DNA of 64,000 nt from Paracerasibacillus soli (GTDB lineage: Bacteria; Bacillota; Bacilli; Bacillales; Amphibacillaceae), in assembly GCF_034006335.1 (NCBI RefSeq), contig NZ_JAWDIQ010000001.1; one strand, given 5' to 3'. Positions 47,297 to 55,807 of the stretch are shown one piece after another (position 1 is the stretch's first letter; every line of letters starts with the position of its first letter). The translations under genes were made by a program, and so were the position numbers. Below the pieces are notes generated by a model, which did no database searches, was not told the origin of the DNA, and saw only the letters and a program-made list of their open reading frames with translations.

Positions 47297-49009
47297 ATGT
47301 CGAAAGTAACGGGAATTGCTGCATCTACAGGGATTGCAATTGCAAAAGCGTATCAACTTAAAGCTCCCGATTTATCCTATGAAGCAAAAGAAGTTGATAA
47401 TCCTACCCAAGAGATTGAACGATTAGAAGCGGCACTCAATATATCCAAACAGGAATTAGAAAAAATTAGAAACCATACGAAAAAAACACTTGGAGATGAA
47501 CATGCTGAAATCTTTTCTGCTCACCTTCTTGTGTTAAATGATCCTGAATTAATTAACCCAATGAAAGATAAAATTAAGAATGAAAATAAGATGGCAGAAT
47601 CAGCATTAGATGAAACGGCAAATATGTTTATTGACATGTTTAAAAATATGGATAATGAATATATGCGCGAACGTGCTGCAGATATAAAAGATGTGACAGA
47701 ACGTGTCATGGCTCACTTACTTGGAGTCGATATTCCTGATCCTGCGTTAATTGATGAAGAAGTTATCGTCATTGCAAATGACTTAACACCATCAGATACG
47801 GCACAACTTGATCGAAACTTTGTAAAAGGATTTACAACCGATATTGGAGGTCGTACATCACATTCCGCAATTATGGCTCGATCATTAGAGATTCCCGCAG
47901 TCGTTGGAACAAAAGATATTACTTCCTTAGTTTCTCAAAACGATACTGTCATAGTTGACGGCTTAGAAGGTAAAGTAATTATTAATCCATCCGAAGATGA
48001 ATTACTTGCATACAAAGAAAAACAAGCTAATTTTGAAAAACAAAAAGAAGAGTGGGCTAAATTAAAAGATGAACCTACTGTTACAAAAGACGGACACCAT
48101 ATTGAGTTAGTTGGAAATATTGGAAATCCAGAAGATGCAGATAGTGTATTACAACATGGTGGAGAAGGTGTTGGTCTGTATCGTACTGAGTTTTTATACA
48201 TGGGTAAAAGTGAGATGCCTTCTGAAGATGAACAATTTGAGGCTTATAAATCTGTTCTTGAAAAAATGAATGGAAAACCTGTCGTTGTTCGCACATTAGA
48301 TGTTGGCGGAGATAAACATATTCCATATTTGGACATGCCTGAAGAAATGAATCCATTCCTTGGATTTAGAGCAATTCGCTACTGTTTGGACCATGAAGAA
48401 GTCTTCCGTCCACAATTACGTGCACTACTTCGAGCAAGTGCTTATGGTAACTTGAAGATTATGTTCCCTATGATTGCACAAGTAGAGGAATTCCGTGCAG
48501 CTAAGGCACTTTTGTTGGAGGAAAAAGAAAACTTACGCAAGGAAGGTCATGAAGTTTCCGATGATATTGAAGTTGGTATCATGGTAGAAATTCCTGCAAC
48601 TGCTGTCTTAGCAAAACAATTTGCAAAAGAAGTTGATTTCTTCAGCGTCGGAACAAATGACTTAATTCAATATACAATGGCAGCTGACCGGATGAATGAA
48701 CGTGTATCCTACTTGTATCAACCATATCATCCAGCAATACTAAATCTTTTAAATAATGTTATTGAAGCTGCACATAGTGAAGGTAAGTGGGCTGGTATGT
48801 GTGGTGAGATGGCTGGAGATCCACTCGCAATTCCAATCTTGCTTGGACTTGGATTAGACGAATTTAGTATGAGTGCAACATCTATCTTGCCTGCTAGAAC
48901 ACAAATGCGTAATTTATCAAAAGCAGATCTTGCATCTTATAAAGATGAATTACTAGCAATGAGCACAGCGGAAGAAGTACTAGCCTTTATTAAAGAAAAA
49001 ACAGAGTAA
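47297..49009 (+). CDS. ptsI: PTS enzyme I (phosphoenolpyruvate-protein phosphotransferase)
   Basis: 570 residues. The phosphorylated His is in TDIGGRTSHSAIMARS; the PEP-binding barrel has RTEFLYMGK, RTLDVGGDKHIPYL, FLGFRAIRYCL, MFPMIAQ, MVEIPA, FSVGTNDLIQYTMAADR and the catalytic Cys in GMCGEMAGD. It transfers phosphate from PEP to HPr. No ptsH (HPr) gene lies upstream, though ptsHI is the usual order. A terminator follows at 49038. Confidence 0.96.
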   Translation: MSKVTGIAASTGIAIAKAYQLKAPDLSYEAKEVDNPTQEIERLEAALNISKQELEKIRNHTKKTLGDEHAEIFSAHLLVLNDPELINPMKDKIKNENKMAESALDETANMFIDMFKNMDNEYMRERAADIKDVTERVMAHLLGVDIPDPALIDEEVIVIANDLTPSDTAQLDRNFVKGFTTDIGGRTSHSAIMARSLEIPAVVGTKDITSLVSQNDTVIVDGLEGKVIINPSEDELLAYKEKQANFEKQKEEWAKLKDEPTVTKDGHHIELVGNIGNPEDADSVLQHGGEGVGLYRTEFLYMGKSEMPSEDEQFEAYKSVLEKMNGKPVVVRTLDVGGDKHIPYLDMPEEMNPFLGFRAIRYCLDHEEVFRPQLRALLRASAYGNLKIMFPMIAQVEEFRAAKALLLEEKENLRKEGHEVSDDIEVGIMVEIPATAVLAKQFAKEVDFFSVGTNDLIQYTMAADRMNERVSYLYQPYHPAILNLLNNVIEAAHSEGKWAGMCGEMAGDPLAIPILLGLGLDEFSMSATSILPARTQMRNLSKADLASYKDELLAMSTAEEVLAFIKEKTE

Positions 49010-49037
49010 TTCTAATTTAAAATGAGACACTTAAGCG

Positions 49038-49070
49038 AAAACCTCTACATGAGAGGTTTTCTTTTTTTCG
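49038..49070 (+). terminator. Terminator of ptsI
   Basis: AAAACCTCT pairs with AGAGGTTTT, followed by CTTTTTTTC, about 30 bases after the stop. Confidence 0.85.
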
Positions 49071-49255
49071 TGGTATAGGACATATAGAAACGTCCCGAAT
49101 CTGGAAGGCAGTAGTCACCGAAGAAGTATTTGCGACACCTTAATTTAAAAAAACTTATAGTATTGCCTTTAAAGCACATAGACTGATTAAGCTACGCAGC
49201 TATATAACAGATCCTTAAAATAATTAGTCTTTACCTATTTGTACGCTAACAATTA

Positions 49256-49834
49256 TTAATCAGATATAATTTCTAGTTTTTTATCTATTGGCATACGACC
49301 TTTATTTGGAGGAATACTTTCGGGATACCCGATTTGCATGACAGCAGCAATTTTATGTTTGGTTGGCTCTAAATCAATTGCTTTAATAAAATCTTTATCA
49401 TGCATATAAGGTGTAATTGTCCATAACATCCCTACTCCATATTTCCAAGCAACTAACTGAGCATTTTGGATAAACGCACATATTGATGCATATTCTTCCT
49501 CAAAGCGAATGGGATCATCTAGCTTTTCGAAATAAATAAGTGCATGATGTGGTATTTTCATTAAGAACTCTGTCATTGATAGAATCATTTTTTTAGATTT
49601 TTCATCTAATGGACTAGCTACCAATCCAATCCGTTGATAACTTAACATGATTTCATCTATAAATGATTCTTTTCCCTTATCTTGATAAAGTTTTATCTGC
49701 CAAGACTCTGTCATATAGTGACTTGGTGCATAAGAGGCATAAGTAAAGATTTCCTTTAATATATCTTCTGCGACATTGATACGTTTAAAATTTCGGATAG
49801 AACGGCGATTTTCGATTGCGTCTACGATATCCAT
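49256..49834 (-). CDS. Nitroreductase family protein
   Basis: 192 residues. FMN-binding marks are AIENRRSIRNFKR near the N-terminus and YASYAPSHYMTESWQIKLYQD; a C-terminal AAVMQIGYPES matches the family. A different subgroup from the 21843-22420 gene. Downstream of the 80-bp repeat copy 1 on its own strand. Substrate unknown. Confidence 0.85.
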   Translation of the reverse strand: MDIVDAIENRRSIRNFKRINVAEDILKEIFTYASYAPSHYMTESWQIKLYQDKGKESFIDEIMLSYQRIGLVASPLDEKSKKMILSMTEFLMKIPHHALIYFEKLDDPIRFEEEYASICAFIQNAQLVAWKYGVGMLWTITPYMHDKDFIKAIDLEPTKHKIAAVMQIGYPESIPPNKGRMPIDKKLEIISD

Positions 49835-49854
49835 GACATCTAGCTCTCCCTTAA

Positions 49855-49934
49855 AACACTTTTCTTATAACTTCAGTAAAAACTCCAATCAGTAGGAGCG
49901 ATCACACCTCCTACTGATTATGAATGGAACAAAT
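49855..49934. repeat. 80-bp direct repeat, copy 1 (with terminator hairpin)
   Basis: Identical to 54530-54609 apart from a single difference (GGAGCG against GGAACG). Contains a 12-bp hairpin AATCAGTAGGAG / CTCCTACTGATT. On the minus strand the hairpin is followed by GGAGTTTTTAC, so it can act as a terminator for the cassette permease. Confidence 0.92.
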
Positions 49935-49963
49935 TTTATTTTAGGTGCGGCTATTGGCTATTC

Positions 49964-51082
49964 CTAGTTTCTTAACTTCGAAACAATATTTCCACTGGAC
50001 AACTCTCGCTTTAACAAGCTAATAATCATATAACGTACAAAAACTTTGTTTAACATGACCAAGACAATGAGAGTTCCTATGATAATTAACATCCATTTCA
50101 CCAACGTTGGAAAAATAACTTTAAAAGAAAGTAATCCTCCAATAATGAAGACAAATATAAAGGATAAAAAATAAATAATTCGATTGGACTTTTCAATCGT
50201 TGTATAGAACTGACTAATGATTTGCTTACTAGACATACCATTTAAATACAATGAAATCAAATCGCGATTTAGCACTTTGATAAAAGATGCCAAACTCCCA
50301 CGATAAATGATTAAAATGACAATGAATAATATAATCTCAAATATAATAAGTAACAGTAATGAAGTTTTAGAATCAGATATTAATTCCTCAAGTCCTTCTG
50401 CTTGATAGTATACATAAACATCTTCTTCATCAAACATATCATGGAATGTCGTCACGAAATCAAAGATATGTTCCATCTTTTCTAGGTGGACAATGAGGTT
50501 TTTTACACCCGAAAAATTTTCCTCCATATCTATTTTATCTGTTAAATTTGAGTGTATATCTGGTGTCACATAACAATAGTCTTTAAGGAAAAAATGTCCA
50601 TTCCCCTCATAATAGTATTCATTCACTTTTAACACTGTATGATCCATATCATAAAAGGTTATTGTTTTTCCTTTAAAGTTTTCTGGCAAAATAATTGCAG
50701 GTTCTTCAACCTTTTCGTAAAAGTTAATCGCTTCCTGTGTAGTTGGGTTTAACGATAAGCAGCTTATGAAATCGGATTTCCCGTCTACTTCCAGTAATAC
50801 CGTTGTATCATATTCATAAACTACATCCTTTACATTAGGCATACGTTCAATTCGTTCTATATTATAGTTATACTCGCCATCTTCCGAATATCCATTAATC
50901 AACACCATCGATAATTTCTCGTTGTTTAATATATTACTATTAATATTGCCAACAGATAGCATCACAGTAAATGCAGAACTAATTAGAAGTGCTAATAGCA
51001 AAAAATTCAATACAATTAGTTTTCGAAGGTTTTTCTTATATTTTTTCTTAATGTAGTCAAATACAAGTCTTCTATTTTTCAT
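49964..51082 (-). CDS. ABC permease of bacteriocin-like cassette
   Basis: 372 residues, one N-terminal helix (about 18-42), an extracellular domain of about 200 residues, then three to four helices (about 240-260, 300-325, 330-350). This is the MacB/FtsX half-permease layout. The final residues VFVRYMIISLLKRELSSGN form a basic cytosolic tail. The end lies 30 bases from the direct repeat. It resembles the bacteriocin-associated membrane proteins of the lactococcin 972 group but is shorter. It overlaps the ATPase start by 11 bases. Confidence 0.72.
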   Translation of the reverse strand: MKNRRLVFDYIKKKYKKNLRKLIVLNFLLLALLISSAFTVMLSVGNINSNILNNEKLSMVLINGYSEDGEYNYNIERIERMPNVKDVVYEYDTTVLLEVDGKSDFISCLSLNPTTQEAINFYEKVEEPAIILPENFKGKTITFYDMDHTVLKVNEYYYEGNGHFFLKDYCYVTPDIHSNLTDKIDMEENFSGVKNLIVHLEKMEHIFDFVTTFHDMFDEEDVYVYYQAEGLEELISDSKTSLLLLIIFEIILFIVILIIYRGSLASFIKVLNRDLISLYLNGMSSKQIISQFYTTIEKSNRIIYFLSFIFVFIIGGLLSFKVIFPTLVKWMLIIIGTLIVLVMLNKVFVRYMIISLLKRELSSGNIVSKLRN

Positions 51083-51749
51083 TTTTTCCTATTCCTTTAT
51101 TGAGTTCAGAAAGTAGATATACTTGATTAGCATTCTTTGCGATTAAATCAGAATGCGTGACAACCAATACCATTCTGTCCTTTTTTATTTCATTTAATAA
51201 TTCTATTATCGTAGAAATATTATCACGGTATAAATTATTCGTTGGTTCATCCAATAATATCAATGGATAATCAAACACAAGAACTTTTAATAAGGATGCT
51301 CTCTGTCTTTCTCCACCAGATAAGTGATTAACAGGGATGTCCAACTTTTCATAGATTCTAATCGACTTACTGTATATTGTTACATATTCTTCAGATAACG
51401 GTTGACCATTTATTAAAGAAATAACATCTAAATTTTCTCTAATTGTTAATGACTCAATTAAATTTAGATCTTGAAAAAAATAAGCAATCTTGTTTCGTAA
51501 TTGTTGAATTTGAGTTTCATTCTTAAAGTCTACTCTTTCATTAAATATCGTAATTTCACCAGCTAACGGTTTTTGAATTAAAGATAAAATATTTATTAAC
51601 GTTGTTTTTCCACTACCACTTTCTCCAAACAACGTATAAAGGCCGGGCCCGTCTATACTTAAAGATACATCCTTTAAAATCGGTAAATTATTGTAATTAA
51701 AGCTTATGTTATTTACTTCTAGATGTAACTTAACGGAATCCCTCTGCAT
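51072..51749 (-). CDS. ABC ATPase of bacteriocin-like cassette
   Basis: 225 residues. Walker A LFGESGSGKTTLINIL, Q-loop FFQDLNLIESLTIREN, signature HLSGGERQRASLLKVLV and Walker B LILLDEPTNNLYRD. The GESGSGKTTL form is shared with the putative bacteriocin-exporter ATPases next to lactococcin 972-type genes. It starts at ATG 51749 with GGGGG upstream, overlapping the lipoprotein gene by 20 bases. Confidence 0.88.
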   Translation of the reverse strand: MQRDSVKLHLEVNNISFNYNNLPILKDVSLSIDGPGLYTLFGESGSGKTTLINILSLIQKPLAGEITIFNERVDFKNETQIQQLRNKIAYFFQDLNLIESLTIRENLDVISLINGQPLSEEYVTIYSKSIRIYEKLDIPVNHLSGGERQRASLLKVLVFDYPLILLDEPTNNLYRDNISTIIELLNEIKKDRMVLVVTHSDLIAKNANQVYLLSELNKGIGKNEK

Positions 51750-53193
51750 TCTTATCCCCCTTTAACAAGTTTAAAATGTTATTAAAATATAAACTCATTT
51801 CAAAATCATAGTTCCCTATTTCTGTGCAGTAGCCAATTTCACATTCGAAGGAAGATATTTTATCAATAAAGTCATTTTCGTTAAATTCTATATCATAGGA
51901 AATTAGTAAGTTCAGATAGGTGTTTAAGATTACATAAAAATTTTCCTCAGTGGAGGACAATACTTCATTATATAATCCGAGAATTTCTTGTTTATTTGCA
52001 TCATTTCTTTCTAGCATATCATACAAGGTCACTTTTTCGAGTAGATCATCATGATTTATTTTAATTTGATTTCCTGAATGCAAATTAAAAAGTTTTAGAC
52101 AGTAATATTCTTCAATTAACGGAGATACATTGTCACACGCACCATCTCCAACAATCAAATAATCCTCAATCCCCTTATAGCCTACATTTAAACTAGCTTG
52201 TTGTAAAAAGTAAGATTGTTGATAGGATTGCTTAATTTCATTACCATTTTCCTCCAAAATTGAGCCTAGTCGGTGTTGTATTAAACCAATATAAACTTCA
52301 TAGTCTTTTAGGTCTTGACTCGGCAAAATATTTGACAATAAGTATAAATTTCGCAAACTATCTAATGAATAATAGTACGTTTGATACACTGGTTGATTAC
52401 TTATAATCTCCATTACCAACTTCTCATCAAGCTGTTTGTTCATTTCACTTACGACTTCCAAATGGACATAGAATGTGATTTCATCTCGTAGTAAAACCAA
52501 AGTCTGGTTTATGTGATCACTATATATTTCTTTCACTAAACTTAGGTCCACGTTCAATTCATACAATCTACTAAGAACTAACGCGGCATGCAATATAATA
52601 GGCTCATCATAGTCAATAATGTAACTACTACGATAATCTTCTATTATCGAAATTACTTCATCTTCCACATCATCATGTATTTTGTCGTTTATAATAAAAT
52701 CCATAATTACATAATAGTAGTATTCTATTGTATTATTCTTTGTCGGTACAGGATTTTCCTGAACAGAGTCTAATAATGTACTCAAATCTTCCATTGCTCC
52801 ATTTTCTTCAAGTGCAACATACATAAAATAGGTATCAAAATACGAAGAAGATTGTAATTCATCCCTTTCAAAAACAGATTGATTTAATAACCTTGTCAAG
52901 AGAACTTTACAATAAAGCAAATTAGATTCTTGTTGTTTACAACTTGACTCGCCATAATTTAAGGAGTCAACTTCCGGAACATGTAACTTAACTGCGTTGA
53001 CCATTATATTCGATTGCTCTTCAAATTGGCTATTGATTTCAATTACGCTACTGTCACTATCGCTAAATAGATAAGATTCAATTGTATTTATAAAATTTTC
53101 ATTATGGACTGCACGATTAATAAATTCTGGACTATTATTACACGCTGTGATAATTATAGTTATAAAACAAAATATGAGCATTCTCTTCATCAT
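51730..53193 (-). CDS. Large lipoprotein of unknown family
   Basis: About 487 residues, with start ATG 53193 or 53190 (MMKRMLIFCFITIIITAC, lipobox ITAC). No membrane segment follows. The remainder is acidic, Leu/Tyr/Asn-rich and looks all-helical, with several Cys. I know no family. Its place between the secreted peptide and the ABC genes, with short overlaps, suggests a surface protein tied to peptide export or self-protection; this is an inference. Confidence 0.6.
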   Translation of the reverse strand: MMKRMLIFCFITIIITACNNSPEFINRAVHNENFINTIESYLFSDSDSSVIEINSQFEEQSNIMVNAVKLHVPEVDSLNYGESSCKQQESNLLYCKVLLTRLLNQSVFERDELQSSSYFDTYFMYVALEENGAMEDLSTLLDSVQENPVPTKNNTIEYYYYVIMDFIINDKIHDDVEDEVISIIEDYRSSYIIDYDEPIILHAALVLSRLYELNVDLSLVKEIYSDHINQTLVLLRDEITFYVHLEVVSEMNKQLDEKLVMEIISNQPVYQTYYYSLDSLRNLYLLSNILPSQDLKDYEVYIGLIQHRLGSILEENGNEIKQSYQQSYFLQQASLNVGYKGIEDYLIVGDGACDNVSPLIEEYYCLKLFNLHSGNQIKINHDDLLEKVTLYDMLERNDANKQEILGLYNEVLSSTEENFYVILNTYLNLLISYDIEFNENDFIDKISSFECEIGYCTEIGNYDFEMSLYFNNILNLLKGDKNAEGFR

Positions 53194-53269
53194 TAGTATC
53201 CCTGCCACTCCGTTTATATGTACTGTAAATGGTGGATTGGTTATTTCTCTAAAACATTAAGATATGAGA

Positions 53270-53701
53270 TTATATCTTAGCAGTTGCTGTATAAGTTCTA
53301 TTTGAATAGTCCACCTCTGTAGTCGTAAACATACCTAGGTATAACCAAAGCCCACTACCGCAAACGTTCCCAGAGCTATAATATGATTTACCTGTTGTTG
53401 ACTTTGTATATCCTGGACTGGAACCGCTACCGCTTACACCAGCTCCTTTAAAGGAAACACTGCCCCCAATTGTGTAAAAACTTACATTGTGGTAGAGCTT
53501 TTTGAATCCAGTTCTAGTAGTAGAACTATGGGCTTTGTAATTACCACATCCACCACTTGCTGTTCTTGGTAAATCTGCCTTTGATGTAACTTTGTTAACC
53601 GTCTTCACTGCCCGATAAGCATCTGTAGGCGTTGCAAATACCAACATTATTGAAAGTGTCATGACCATCGCAAAACCTAAGCATGAAATTTTTTTAATCA
53701 A
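53270..53701 (-). CDS. Secreted two-Cys protein, bacteriocin-like (unknown family)
   Basis: About 143 residues. TTG 53701 follows GGGAGGGG. Signal peptide LIKKISCLGFAMVMTLSIMLVFATPTDA, then a mature part of about 116 residues that is rich in Gly, Ser, Thr and Tyr, with two Cys (SGGCGNYK and GNVCGSG) able to form a disulfide. It is basic. First gene of the cassette: peptide, lipoprotein, ATPase, permease. It has the character of a secreted bacteriocin of about 12 kDa, but no named family was recognised. Confidence 0.6.
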   Translation of the reverse strand: MIKKISCLGFAMVMTLSIMLVFATPTDAYRAVKTVNKVTSKADLPRTASGGCGNYKAHSSTTRTGFKKLYHNVSFYTIGGSVSFKGAGVSGSGSSPGYTKSTTGKSYYSSGNVCGSGLWLYLGMFTTTEVDYSNRTYTATAKI

Positions 53702-54529
53702 TTTTTCCCCTCCCAAATTTCCCCATAATTTTCAAATATAATCCACCATTTACATAATTCTAAGTATATAACAAGATTATTCAAAAGCAAGCATAATTTG
53801 CAAATAAACATAAAATAATCAAAAAATAATGATAAATCATTGTCTTATAATAGTATAAATAGACTATTCATTAATATAACTACTTCTTTGGGAGTAGGAA
53901 AGATGAGCAAGTGAATATGAATACGCTTAATAAATTCATATAAATACCGAATTCTACTAAAACAAGACATCCCAAATTTGAAAATGAGCCTTGGAAGTGG
54001 TTTGAAAAGTAGACACTGGAAATCCAAGGCTGAACAAGGAATAAGTATGAAGGAACAGAAAAAGTCGGTAATGTTCAAAGAGACGCTCTCAAAAGGTCAT
54101 AAGAAAGTTGGAATAATGTAAAATGAATTTTTAAAACCAAGCTGTGCTGATAATGGGGCGTAAATAGATGCAATTTGGAATTAACCTTCAAATACACAAT
54201 ACTAGCGTTGCACAACATCCTAAAACTCTTCAGAAGCACGTACTATATAAAGCAGAAACTGAAAATCAAATGAAGAATTATCTGTATTAAATATCAAGAT
54301 TTTTAAAGATAAATATAATAGGAAAATTATATTATCGTCTATATCGTAGGCCGTGAAAGAGTCGTGGGTACGTTCGACACACCTTATCAACTGGATATAC
54401 AACAAATTATCTCACACAGCGCTGGGATGGGGTTGAAAATTAACTGATAGACCAAGCATTAAAAAGTTTAGTAAAGATACATTTCTAAGTACTAAGGAAC
54501 TCCTTATGACAAACTCCTACTACTGAGAC
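53702..54529. other. Long non-coding stretch of the cassette
   Basis: About 830 bases. The 5' region of the secreted-protein gene is at the left. From 53940 to 54110 one plus frame reads about 50 residues without a start or ribosome site and without a family match. The rest (54120-54520) has no recognisable gene; it may be decayed mobile DNA. Confidence 0.4.
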
Positions 54530-54609
54530 AACACTTTTCTTATAACTTCAGTAAAAACTCCAATCAGTAGGAACGATCACACCTCCTACTGATTATGAAT
54601 GGAACAAAT
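54530..54609. repeat. 80-bp direct repeat, copy 2 (with terminator hairpin)
   Basis: Same orientation as 49855-49934, one mismatch. It lies 42 bases after the nucleoside hydrolase stop and can serve as its terminator. Confidence 0.92.
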
Positions 54610-54650
54610 CAGGACTTTATCTATCTTGTTATTGATTAATGGTTTTATCT

Positions 54651-55631
54651 TTACATATGACTCTTATTTGTAGGAATTTGAGATAATGGCCTCGTCATTG
54701 TTGTCATAAAATGTGTGTAAAAACTTTCATAATCTAATTGAAAGGCAATCCGAAATTTCCTGTCTTCATCCGTATCTTTCGTAACATACGAGCGAATATC
54801 GGCAATTGTTTGACCTCTCGTACTGCCAGTTAATGACTGTGGGATATAAACTGGCAAATAATAATATGTAAACATATCATCGTATAAGACTGCCATTAAT
54901 GTCAAAACGTCATGCATTGGGCTACCCTGAATTCGAGGATCACGCGCTTTATAATAATTGAAATAAAAATCGACCATTGGCTTAATGATATCTATTTGGC
55001 CAACTTTATCTATATAATTAATCATTTCAGGTGTGGCTACTGCCTGTTGCGTTACATTTAGAGGAATGATGGTTAAGTCTTCTGCATATTTCAATACGAC
55101 ATTTGCGGCAAATGGATCACCATAAATATTCGCTTCCGATACGGATGTTACATTACCAGGAACCCAAAAAGCTCCGCCCATAATATAATATTTAGATACT
55201 TTACCCATTAGTTCACGATATAAAATAAACATTGTTGCCAATGATGTGAGTCTTCCAATATTTACTATAATGAGTTCATTCTCATATTTATTTATTATGG
55301 AAACAATATCAAAAAAGTTTTCACTTACACCTTCACCATTTATTTGTGGTGGGGTAATGGGACCTAACCCAAACTCGCCATGTATTTCCGGAAAATATGT
55401 CGGTTCTTCACCTGTCATCGGAGTTTCTGCCCCTACAATGATTGGAAACTCAGTTGTAATATTTAAGAGTTGTCGGATATAATTTACACTAGCCAATGCA
55501 TTTTTCCGTGATATATTTCCATAGTCTGCAACAACCCCAATAATATCGATATCTTGATTTAATGCCCCATATAATAAAGCCATTATATCATCAATCCCAA
55601 TATCCCCAAAAATTAACACCTTTTTTCCCAC
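54651..55631 (-). CDS. Nucleoside hydrolase
   Basis: 326 residues of the inosine/uridine-preferring nucleoside hydrolase family, which cleaves the N-glycosidic bond of nucleosides. The N-terminal metal motif GDIGIDDIMALLYGAL keeps the Asp residues equivalent to the catalytic Asp10 and the metal-binding pair; the outermost Asp of the usual motif is Phe. Also present are MGGAFWVPGNV, SEANIYGDPFAANVVL and the C-terminal SPMHDVLTL with its Asp. A truncated relative is at 27979-28205. Confidence 0.87.
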   Translation of the reverse strand: MGKKVLIFGDIGIDDIMALLYGALNQDIDIIGVVADYGNISRKNALASVNYIRQLLNITTEFPIIVGAETPMTGEEPTYFPEIHGEFGLGPITPPQINGEGVSENFFDIVSIINKYENELIIVNIGRLTSLATMFILYRELMGKVSKYYIMGGAFWVPGNVTSVSEANIYGDPFAANVVLKYAEDLTIIPLNVTQQAVATPEMINYIDKVGQIDIIKPMVDFYFNYYKARDPRIQGSPMHDVLTLMAVLYDDMFTYYYLPVYIPQSLTGSTRGQTIADIRSYVTKDTDEDRKFRIAFQLDYESFYTHFMTTMTRPLSQIPTNKSHM

Positions 55632-55735
55632 CCAATATCCCTCCGCCAGATTTTATAATAGACATATTTTACTATATTATATCAATGGCTTATTTTAGAA
55701 CCGGGAAAATATTACTATTATTTTCATAAAAAAAA

Positions 55736-55769
55736 AAGAAGTTGTCCACTTTACTAAGGACAACTTCTT
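55736..55769 (-). terminator. Terminator of the glycolytic operon
   Basis: AAGAAGTTGTCC pairs with GGACAACTTCTT and is followed by a long T run on the minus strand; 40-70 bases after the eno stop. Confidence 0.9.
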
Positions 55770-55807
55770 ATAAAACAACATTATTTAAACAACATTATTT
55801 ATTCAAA

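Noticed and set aside
53270..53701. Direct assignment of the secreted protein to lactococcin 972
   Set aside because: The mature protein is longer, contains two Cys and does not show the pattern I remember of lactococcin 972; only the neighbouring ABC genes resemble that group.
53845..54078. Minus-strand frame of about 77 codons in the cassette's non-coding part
   Set aside because: No start signal and no pattern of a real protein; kept as unexplained DNA.
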